Shown here: positions 33,701 through 45,700 of the stretch, piece by piece
Layout of the letters: each line of letters opens with the position of its first letter
Numbering within the stretch: the stretch's first letter is position 1
Origin: Aspidapion aeneum
Taxonomy: Eukaryota; Arthropoda; Insecta; Coleoptera; Brentidae
Direction: 5' to 3'
NCBI GenBank assembly: GCA_963576565.1
Contig: OY755046.1
Coordinates: 51,826,786 to 51,890,785, forward strand
Length of the DNA: 64,000 nt
Translations under genes and position numbers: made by a program
The notes under the pieces: generated by a model
The model's database searches: none
The model's input: only the letters and a program-made list of their open reading frames with translations
Told to the model about the DNA's origin: nothing

Positions 33701-36700
33701 TTCCAAATTTTAACTTGGGGTGTGGTTTTTTCGCTTCTATATGACCCCACCATACTCCAACTTGGTGCTTTTGTTGATAAACTCTATAGTTTTTAAAATA
33801 TGAATTTTTAAAGTTGGCTATTTTGATCTTGTGAGATTCCCTACCCTTAAATTCGCATCTCTATTGCCCCACCATACTGCAACTCGGTGCTTTTGTTGAT
33901 AAACTATATAGTTTTTAGAATATACATTTTCAAAGTTTGGCCATTTTGGTCTTTTTGGATTCCCTACGCGAAAATTCGCTAAATGACGTTTTTCCAAATT
34001 TTAACTTGGGGTGTGGTTTTTTCGCTTCTATATGACCCCACCATACTCCAACTTGGTGCTTTTGTTGATAAACTCTATAGTTTTTAAAATATGAATTTTT
34101 AAAGTTGGCCATTTTGATCTTATGAGATTCCCTACCCTAAAATTCGCTAAATGATGTTTTTCCGAATCTTAACTTAGGGTGTGGTTTTTTCGCATCTCTA
34201 TCACCCCACTATACTGCAACTCATTGCTTTTGTTGATAAACTATATAGTTTTTAAAATATGAATTTTCAAAGTTTGGCCATTTTGGTCTTAGTATTGGAT
34301 TCCCTACCCTGAAGTTCGCTAAATGATGTTTTTCCGAATCTTAACTTGGGGGTGTGGTTTTTTCGCATCTCTATGGCCCTACCATACTAGAGCTCGGTAC
34401 TTTTGTTGATCAACTGTATAGTTTTCCTAATATGAATTTTCAAAGTTTGGCCATTTTGGTCTTATTGGATTCCCTACCCTAAAGTTCGCTAAATGATGTT
34501 TTTCCGAATCTTAACTTGGGGGTGTGGTTTTTTCGCATCTCTATGGCCCTACCATACTAGAGCTCGGTGCTTTTGTTGATCAACTGTATAGTTTTTCCTA
34601 ATATGAATTTTCAAAGTTTGGCCATTTTGGATTTTTATGACCCCATCATACTGCAAGTCGATGCTTTTGTTGATAAGCTGTATAATTTTAAAAATATGAA
34701 TTTCCAAAGTTTGGCGATTTTGGTTACCAGCGCCACAATTAGGGAGATTGGCACCTGGTGCAAGATTAGAGTTTAGCCCCCCCCCCCAGCCCGCTACAAA
34801 AATTTACTCAAAAGGCGCCTAAGGGTGCCCCGTGACGATGTCGCAAGGGGTCATAAAAACCACGAGAGGACGATGAATAAACCGTTATTTATTCTGGTAG
34901 TTTTATTAAACCTTTTTAACTGAGTATCATACAACATACAATTCTATCATTTACGTTTTTATTTAGAAACGTAAGTCATCAGTTGCACATGTTCGCCTAC
35001 TTAACCAAATACTCTGGTAAACCAATCACAGACCTCAAAAGCATGGAATACCTGTACAGCACCCTATTCATCGAGACCAAGAATAACCTAACGATACCTG
35101 ACTGGGCAAAAAAGGTGTTCTGAAAGGGAATGCAAGCCTTGGCCGTATTAACGTTCACGGGCAACATTTAGACTCGTATTACATGGGACCGATAATACGC
35201 GAACATGTCAACACATTGATTATCGGTTTCATGTCGCAAGGGGCCTTAAGGTCGGTTCAGACGTAGCCAGTAGTTTAGTAGTGTAAAGTAATTTAGTATG
35301 TCTTCTGTTCACACGAGTCAAGTAAATCAGTAGAGTTTATCTAATCAAGTCGAGTAAAAACAGCGTCTACATGAAGCCAGTGCTTTAGACGAGTTAATTA
35401 GTCAAAAGTGTCGCCGTTCGCAGCTGAAATTAACCTCGAAATAAACATTGTGTATTTTCTATTAAAAATAGTGCGATGAATCGAAAAGTGCAAGTCAAAA
35501 AAAAGTCTTTCTTCGTTCAATTTTAAAACTTGTGATTCATGAAACAGAAGACATATATTTAGAAATAATGCAAAAGCCTAAACGAGTATGGGTAAAAAGC
35601 TGGATTCTTGGAAGAAATGACCTTGGAGCATCTTAAAAGTTTAAATTATTGCCTTCAACCGTTCCTCAACCAAACCAAAACGACTACACTAAACTTGTGC
35701 CGGCCTGTCCAGACGTGTTTAGTCGGCGCGCTAATCGGCTTTTCTGTGTGGTGTGGGCTGCTACTCGACCAGAAAAATAGAAAAGAGTTTTATTTCCAAA
35801 ACTCGACCGTGTACTCGACTTCCAGTGGGCTCGACTAAAACGAATGTGTTCAAATGGGTCGAGTCACTAAACTACTCGACCACTTGACTAAACTACTGGC
35901 TGCGTCTGAACCGCACTTTAAGAACCACCAGAGGACGACGAGTAAATCGTTCTTTATTCTGGTAGTTTTAATATAGCTTTTTAACTGAGTATCACACAAC
36001 CCAAGAATTCTATCATTTACGTTCAGGTTTGGTTTTCTTGACTCGGTCTCAGCAGAGAAACCATCAGCCAGCACACCTCGGTAGACTCCAAGGATGTCTG
36101 ACACCAAGGTCACTTGAAATCTGGAGTTTCTGTTCTTCTAGTGGGGTCCTCTTCTTGTGAAGTTGTAGTCTTGTTTGCTTCTTTCAATATATGTTTTGTT
36201 TTCCCCCTTTTTATACTTATTGCTTTTTTAATTTTTAGGGTTTGGGAAAGGTTTTATAGGAAGTGGAAGTTAGTCCTTTTACAACAACACTGACACATAA
36301 ATGAACAATGACAATAAAAAAACATTAAACATAAATGTTAGGTTAAAAGCTAGTTTATATTTTTAGTTTTTGTAAACTTTTAATAAAATATTTTTCTATG
36401 TTTTACCATTTATGTTTTTGTTTAGAAACGTAAGTCACCAGTTGCACGACATGTTCGCTTACTTAACCAGATACTCTGGTGAGCCAATCACAGACCTCAA
36501 ACGCATGGAATACCTGTACAGCACCCTATTCATAGAGACCAAGAACAACCTGACCATTCCTGACTGGGCAAAAAAGGTGTTCCCAAAGAAAATGCAACCC
36601 TATGCCGCGTTGACATTTGCGATAGACACGTGGACAGCTGACATGCAGAGATTAAAAACTGGGCCGTTCTTTTACGAATTGGTTGAGTATTTAAAGAATC

Positions 36701-39700
36701 GGACTCAAGTGTAAGTATAGTATTGTTACGGGTTCTCCACAACAATTAAAAGTCGCAATTGTTGAAAACGATACGTCAATTTATTTCGACAAATTATGTA
36801 CAAAAACACGCACTTAAACTTACTAATAACTTGCTAATAATTCACTACTTTAATACGCCTATTAACTTCGCGTTAACATCTAGCGATCACTACCATTGGT
36901 TATCTCTGACTGCCCCATGCACGACGTCCGGCCCTATATATAAGGGTCTGCCTACTATTCGAGAATTTTCCATCCTTGTTCGATTTAGGATTATGCCACC
37001 CTTTTCTAGAACGCGGACCGTTCGCACACCAGTTTGTCACAGATAACGCAACTAAAACCTAGACTAAGAATCCTAAATAAATTCTAACTATAAAATTTAA
37101 ATAACTTAAATTTGTAACACTATCCTCCTCTTCAGGTTTGATTGTCTCGATCAACATTTCCCAGGTAAGGTTTTAGTCTGTCTAGATGAACAACTTTCAT
37201 CTTGGACTTCGGGCTTCTCTGTATTCGGTAGACTACATCATTAATTCTCTTAACAACTTTATAAGGTCCTTCCCATGGTGGTGTCAACTTAGGTGATCTT
37301 CCTTTCTTGCGTTGAGGATTGTATAGCCAGACTTGATCATTCTCTTTGAACCCTGAAGAGTTTGCTTTCAGGTCATATCTCGCGTTCATGCGGTCACTGG
37401 CTATTTCTATTCGCTCTCTAACGACCTCATGGATATCGTGCAGCTTTTGCCTTAAACGTTCGACATAATCATTAACCTCTAAGTGTTCTTCTTCAGGTGA
37501 ACCAAACATGATATCACATGGTAAACGCAGTTCTCTACCAAACAGGATACTAGATGGAGTAGCTCCTGTCGTATTGTGTATGGCGGTTCTGTAGGCCATC
37601 AAAAACAATGGAATATATTGGTCCCAATCTGTTTGGTGCTTATCAACAACTTTGCAAAGATGTTCTTCTATTGTTTTATTAAATCTTTCAACCATACCAT
37701 CTCACTGCGGATGTAAAGCAGTAGTTCGTGTTTTATGTATTCCTAAAAGGTCACAGAGATTCTGGAAAAGCTTTGATTCAAAGTTTCTCCCTTGATCTGA
37801 ATGTAGTTCCAAAGGAATTCCAAATCTGCTGAAAACATCATTTACCAGAACTTGTGCAACTGTAGTGGCCTCTTGGTTAGGCAAAGCAAAAACTTCTGGC
37901 CATTTATTAAAGTAATCCATGACAACGAGGATGTATTTGTTGCCCTTTTTAGTTTCTGGAAATGGTCCGGCCACATCAATAGCAATGCGTTCAAATGGCA
38001 GGCCTACGTTATATTGTTTCATTTGACCTCTAAAGCTTGTTTTGGTTCGGTTCGGTTCGGCTGGCTGCGCAAGTCGAACATCGGCGGCACCAGTTTTTTA
38101 CATCTTGAAAGTAATTGACCCAATAAAATCGGTTTCGAACATTGTCTACCATGCTCCTAGGAACTACTACTTGATTAACCACAGTAAGGCCATCGGTACT
38201 TTCCCAGGCACGTTTAAGAATGTTTTCTTCTACTATCAGTGAATCCCATTGTGCCCACAGTGATTTGAATATCATCCCTTGATTTGCGATATCTTGCCAT
38301 GATGGTCGTGGCTTGTTCTCTTCTTTTAATCGCAAAATAGGTCCTACATTTTTGTCGTTAAGTTGTGTGGTTCTAATTGAAGCCGCCATACATTCTTCAT
38401 CCGGTTCCATTTTTATCTGACGCACGTAGGTAATTCCTTCTTTCTGGTCAATTCTCCTGCAATGTTTACAATCTTCAGGGCAAGGTCTTCTGGACAATGC
38501 ATCTGCATTATTATGCACCCTTCCCGCTCGGTGCTTAATTTGATAATGGTATTGTTGTAGCTTTTCTATCCATCTCGCGACTTGTCCCTCAGGTGGTTTC
38601 ATTTTCATGAGCCACTGTAACGCAGCATGATCCGTTCTGATCAGAAACTCTTGTCCATAGAGATATTTGTGAAAGTGATCCACGGATTTTATGATGGCTA
38701 GGAGCTCCTTTCTGGTAACACAATAATTTCTCTCTGGTTTGGATAGCTTTTTGCTGAAAAATTCGATGACCCGTTCTTCTCCATCTTGTACTTGGGAGAG
38801 TACTGCTCCTATGCCATCGTTGCTCGCATCAATATCTAATATGAATTTACCTTTTGGAATAGGATATGCGAGAATCGGACTAGAACATAATGCTGCCTTT
38901 AATCTTCTAAATGCTTGGTCACATTCAGTATTCCATCTGTAAGAAGCTTTATCTTCTGTAAGTCTATGTAATGGAGACACTATTTTGGCGAATCCTTCTA
39001 CAAATCGTCTGTAGTATATACACAGACCCAAAAAGCTTCTCAATTCATGTTTGTCACGAGGTTGAGGCCATTCTTTTATTGCTTGTAACTTCTTTTCGTC
39101 AGTATGGATGCCTTCTCGGGAAACGACGTGACCCAGGAATTCAACTTTTTCTTGGAATAGAAAACATTTCTTTGAGTTTAATTTGAGATTGGCATTTCTG
39201 ATTCTTGAATAAAACGTCGTAGAAAGTGATAGAATATTCTAGAAACTCTCTCTAATTATCAATTTTTGGACTGTAAAGTTAATGTCGAAGTCGGTTCTTA
39301 AATATCTCTTTTGGCTTTTTGAATAAAACAATATCGAACTTCTTCGAATATTCTGGAAAAATTTCTGTCCAATTGTCCTATCCGGTGGTACTATGTAAGG
39401 GTAGTCTTTGCACTATTCAGTTCCGAATATTCTGGCAAAATCACTTACTGTTCTTCTTTTTATTTGTCCTAGCCGGTGGTACTGTGTAAGGATAGTCTTT
39501 GCACTATTTATTTCTTTTAATCTCACTTCTGACACCAATTGTTACGGATTCTCCACAACAATTAAAACTCGCAATTGTTGAAAACGATACGTCAATTTAT
39601 TTCGACAAATTATGTACAAAAACACGCACTTAAACTTACTAATAACTTGCTAATAATTCACTACTTTAATACGCCTATTAACTTCGCGTTAACATTTAGC

Positions 39701-42700
39701 GATCACTACCATTGGTTATCTCTGACTGCCCCATGCACGACGTTCGGCCCTATATATAAGGGTCTGCCTACTATTCGAGAATTTTCCATCCTTGTTCGAT
39801 TCAGGATTATTCCACCCTTTTCTAGAACGCGGACCGTTCGCACACCAGTTTGTCACAGATAACGCAACTAGTTTAGTTTAGTTTATTTATTAAACGGATA
39901 GCACCATTTTACAATTTTGAATTACAAAATACTTAAAATAACCTAAAAAATTCACTAGAGTCTCTAAACATATAAAAAACACTTAGGTAATTAAAAATAA
40001 ACATTCACTGTTAAACATTTTACAAACATGAATTAAGACGATTTTTTATCACACTGATAGAATTGTTAAAAATATCAACCTGTCCTGAGAGATTATTTGC
40101 CAACCGAAGAAATCTACTAATGGGGTTATGATATGCATAGTTTGTTCCATGATATTCAATATGAAACAGGTTACTAACCCGAGTATGGCGAGCAGCATTT
40201 AAGCCTACACAATCAAGTAAAGTTGAACAGTCGATCTCACCTTTTATCAATTTACTTATAAAGCATAAATCAATTATTATCCTACGATTCTGGAGAGACT
40301 GTATATTTAAAGTTTTTTTTATGCAGCCATACTCATATTCGCCCCTAATGAGGTTCATTTTGTATGCACAAGTTCTTAAAAATTTATTCTGTACCCTTTC
40401 TAGGCTTTCGATATAAGCATTATAATGAGGATTCCAAATGAATGAGGCGTACTCCAAGATAGATCTAACCAATGAGCAGTATAATACTTTAAAAGTCATA
40501 TAATTAAAATCTTTAGACAATCTTGTAATAAACCCCAACATTTTAAATCCCTTTGAAACGACACCTGAAATGTGAGCCCTAAACGTTAATTTGCTGTCAA
40601 CCAATATTCCTAGATCTTTAATTTCATCTTTTCTTTCAATCACTTGGTTTCCTAAGGTATACAAATTAAGAACTGTGTTATTTTTCCAAGAAAATGAAAT
40701 ACAGTAACATTTATTCACATTTAAATCTAAATCATTAATAGAACACCAATAATAAAAATTATCCAAATCAAGTTGTAGATTATATATGTCAAGATCCGAA
40801 CAAATTATTTTATATAACTTAAAGTCATCAGCAAAATTTAGTGCTTCAGCATGCTCTATAACTTGAATAACATCATTAATAAATAAATTAAACAGAAGGG
40901 GTCCAGAATGAGAGCCCTGGGGGACACCAGATGGTACATCGATAACCTGAGACAAAGAACTGTAGATCCTAACACTCATCTTTCGGTCGGTTAAATAACT
41001 ATGAAGCCATGATATCCAGGAATCTGAAAAACCCAGTGCAGTTAACTTATGTAGAAGCAACCGCAAGTTGACTCTATCAAAAGCTTTGGAAAAGTCAGTA
41101 TAGATAGAGTCAACCTGCAGCTGATTCCCAAAAGCCGAGATAATGCGTTTTTGATACACTCCCAAGTTAGTAACTGTTGATCTTTGAGATGTAAACCCGT
41201 GTTGTTGTGAAATTATTATTGATTTGCAGGCCCACGATAAATGCTTTGTAGTTAAGAAATCAAGTAGTTTAGGGATTTCTGACTGAGTACACACTGCACG
41301 GTAATTTTCAATGTTTTCCCTATTTCCATTTTTATAAATTGGTTTTAAATAACTATTTTTCCAAAAAATTGGGTATTTCCCAGACCCTAACGATCTGTTA
41401 AATAAAAATTTCAAGGGTACCGCCAAAGTAAAGACACAGTTAATTAAAAAATGAGATGGTATTCCATCTGGACCTGATGAAAATTTAACGGGTAGATCAT
41501 TAATTTGATTTATAGGGGGCAATTCTTTAAAATTTGAAATAATTTGAAACAATCTGAAAAAATTTGACGCCTCAAATTTTACCCCTAAATCATGGCAACA
41601 TCGTAAATTTCAATTTATTGTACAGCGTCTAAAACCGAAAAATGAGGAAAAATATAATCTAAAACCTACCTTTAAACCCGATTGCTGATAATTCAATATT
41701 TTTCCGGGATTGTTGATGATGCACAGGTTCTTAAAAAATTGTATTTTTCCGGAAAAAAACAATAACAAAACCATGAGACGTTTTTCTGACTTCGTTAAAG
41801 TTGGATTCAAATAACATGCAAAGCGAACCAAAACACAGCCTTCGTAACTACGAAGGCTGCGACCAAAGCGAATGGCTAAGTACAGCCGACCACAAAATCA
41901 AACGTATTATTATGTTAACGAAATCAAATGAATCTTAGGAAAAAAAACTATTAGGCTTGATAAGTTATGATATGAAAAAAAAAAAATAATACCCGGATTT
42001 ATTGCAACCCGTGGCCCAAAAAATAACCTTTGAATATATAAATATCAAACTTGTTGTATTATTATTATCATATAATTAAAAATAATGTTTGTCTAATATT
42101 TCTTATCAGGTATGAGAAGAGAAAGAAAAAAAGTCTGCCAAACCCAGGTTATAAAGGTTAAGTTCAGGTCTGCTACAGGGTGACCTTAAAATTTATTATA
42201 GATTTGTTTAGAAATTCTAGTTCTCTACTTAACAATAAAAAGTTGAAAATAGCCCAAAAAGTTAAACTATGTATTAACGGATTATTTCAAATTTAGGTTC
42301 AGGGGGTGAGTTACAGGGTGATATCAAAAATAGTTGTACAATTTACATTCTTAAAAACAACTTTGTCAGGAGTTTTACTTAGCAAACAAGAGTTAGAAAT
42401 ACCTTAAAAATCATATCACTAACATATTGTATTACCTTTAGAGCCAGCAAGTTAGCTACTGGGTGATATCGAAATTATTAGTGTATTTTTCTAAAAATCA
42501 CATTTTTAGAAAACAATGTTGTCAAGAGCTTTCGTTATCAGAAAATGCTTAGGAACACGTTAAAAAATCATGACATTAACTGACTATTACCTTTAGGTCC
42601 TTGGAGTAAGGTACAGGGTGATATCAAAATTAGTAAAACACTTTTGTAAAAATCACAATTTCAAAAATCAACTTTATTAGGAGTCTTGGTGAGCAAAAAA

Positions 42701-45700
42701 TAGTTAGGAATTGTAAACAAACCATACTATTCACTAACTGCGTTACATTTAGGTCCAGTAGGTAAGATACTAGTAGTAAATTTTTTTATAAATCATATTT
42801 TTAAAAATAACTTTTGGCCTCACCTTACTGTTTACAAACCAAGAACATATAAGTTAGGGTTTCTTGAGCGATCTATTAAAAGAATATTACGTTAATTACT
42901 TTTCCGCACAATTTTACTTTTTCGCATCATTTTTACTTTCCTCACGATTTTTTTCCGCACGTCCAAATTGCAAGAACCTTTCCGTCCACAATCGTTTTCA
43001 AATGAAAACCCGTCCTCCTACACACAAGTTTCATTTTCAAGAAGTGCTGCTGAACCGATGCTACCAGAAGCACCGAATGAAGAATCCTGTAATGTGTTAC
43101 AGCCTGTACAGACCAATATACCTTCCTCCATTCACTACAGTAGTAATTCTAAGCAGCAAACTGATCAAGGCATTTCTGTAGTGGGCCAAACACCAACCAA
43201 TCAACAAACAGAAAGTTCACTTTCAATTTCAATATCTACCATCGTTAACTTTTTCGTTATTGTTAATTTAATGTTCTTTACATAAAGTTTCTTTTTAATA
43301 TATCATAATAAAAAAATCCTGTTTTATTATTTTTCCGTGCATAAAAAAAATCAAGTAAAAATAAAAGTTAAAAAAACGTACGGAAAAGTAACTTTTCCGC
43401 ACTAGTGCTGAAAAATTTCTTTTTCGCACGATTTTTGTTTTGTTAAAAATGAAGATATTTAGGACTCATTAAATGATTTATGTAACAATTCTATCTTACG
43501 TATCATTTTCTAGCATTATTATAAAATCTTTGCGAATTAAAACAACAAATGGACAAAAACACTCGTAGGAAAAACATTGTACCTAATTCTTGCGGAAACT
43601 ATCTTTTCCATCCTTGACGGCTTGCCCGAACTCCGCTCCGCGTCGTTTGTGCAACTGCCGTCACGTGCGGAAAAGTACCTCTTTCCGCACTTGTTAGGTA
43701 AATAACTATTGTACAAACAATTAAAAGCCTAAGCGATACAAAAAAATATTTATGTAAAAGATATTTAAAATTTAAAGGTAAAAGACCTTAAGTGGGATGA
43801 AACTACTGCTTTTGTTGATTTGGAGTTTTCAGTAAAAATAGCTAAAGAAGTAAAGAAATATATCCCTTTATCAGACAACCAAATAGCTATGTAGCGGTAC
43901 ATGTATTAACAGATTTTTTGAAAGAAATGCAAAATGTTGAGTCGCTTCACTTTGGAAGAAGTCTATATACAAGTAATTAAATAAAACTAAGAACGACGTA
44001 CGGGACAAAAATATTTCTGTGCAGGTTGTTGTTTGTCAATGTAATTAAATGTAATATTTATTATGTGTATTTGTACATTTTTATATTGAGCAAGCTTAAT
44101 AATTATAAGGGTTTGATTTGGCTCGGTTTGGTTATGTTAAATAGATAACTTGGGTGTCATATTGTTGCCTAAAAAACATGCAAATTTGTGAAATAACAAC
44201 GAAGACAGTTTCTTCCTGTAAATAAATGTGCAGATTTTTATATTTATCGTGTATGTTTGTCAATGTTTGCATTAGGCAAGCCTAGTGAAGGCTTTCGTTT
44301 TGTTACATTAAATATATATTTTAGGGCCAAGATTCTAAAATATCTTGTAAATTTGTTAATCAACAAATCAAACAAATGTAAAATATTTGTAAAAAAATTT
44401 TGATTTACTATTTGTATTTGTTAATTTTTATATTGACCAACTGGTTCGGTTTGATTCTATTAATTGTATATTTTGGATGAAAAATTTTTGTCAAATAAGC
44501 ATGTAAATTTGTGAATTAACAACGAAGGCAGGCAGGTTTTTCTGTAAATAATTATTGTACATTTTTATATTGACCAACCTTATTTATATGGGTTTGGTTC
44601 GGTTTGGTTATACTTGATATGTATTATAAAGCCATGATTTTTTCAAACTAACTTGTGAATTTGTAAAAGAACAACGAACCAAGATGTTGTTACGTAAATA
44701 AATGTAGGGATTTTTGGATTTCTCATGTGTATTTGTAAACTTTTATTTTGACCAAGGTTAGTTAGGGGCTTAAGTTGATTTGGTTATATTAACTAATAAG
44801 TTTTAATGTCAAAATTTTATCATATTAACTTGTAAATTTGTCAAATAAATAGTAAAAGTTTTTCACGTAAATATATGTAAATATTTTTGGATTTATTTAT
44901 TCATTTCACCCTGTAGCTCACCTCCCTTGTTTTTTAAAAATGTGATTTTTCAAAATCTTTACTGCTATTTAGATATCACCCTGCAGCTTACCTACTGGAA
45001 GTAAATGAAATTTAGTAAGTGGTATGATTGCTTAACGTGTTCCTAACTATTTTTTGCTAACAAACGCTCCTGACAACGTTGATTTTTAAAAACGTGATTT
45101 TTACGAAATTTTATTACTAATTTCGATATCACCCTGTACCTCATTTCCTGGACCTAACGGTGATACAGTCAGTTAATGGTATGATTGTTTAACGTATTCC
45201 TAACTATACTTTGCTAACAAAAGCTTCGGACAACCTTGCTTTTTAAAAATGTGATTTTTAGAAAATTTACACACACTAATAATTTCTATATCACCATGTA
45301 GCTCAATTCCTGGACCTGAAGGTGATAAAATCTGATAATGGTATGATTGTGTAACGTGTTTCAAATAATTTTTTGCTAACGAAAGCTCTTGACAACATTG
45401 TTTTTTAAAAATTTGTTTTTTAGAAAATTACGCTTCTAATTTCGATATCACCCTGTAGGTCTCTCACGTCCTGGATCTAAAAATAATACAATAAGTTCAT
45501 GATACATATTTTAATGTATTTCTTACTCTTATTTGCTAACTAAAACTCCTGACAGAGTTGTTTTTTAGAAATGTGATTTTAATTAAGATTTACTACTATT
45601 TTCGATATCACCCTGTAACTCACCTCCTGGACCAAAATTTGATCTAATCCGTAAATAGTAGTTTTTTAGGGCTATTTTCAACTTTTTATTGCTAAGTAGA

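Noticed and set aside
32106..34725. Regularly spaced repeats resembling a CRISPR array
   Set aside because: The whole 170-bp unit is repeated with no unique spacers, the repeats are diverged and the setting is a eukaryotic intron; it is a satellite.
35608..35838. 76-residue frame inside the TTAA MITE
   Set aside because: No transposase features; composition is like the surrounding non-coding element.
43740..43900. Short reading frame with LKWDETTAFVDLEF-like residues
   Set aside because: Ends in a stop within ~45 codons, with no partner exon and no family recognised; too little to call a gene.
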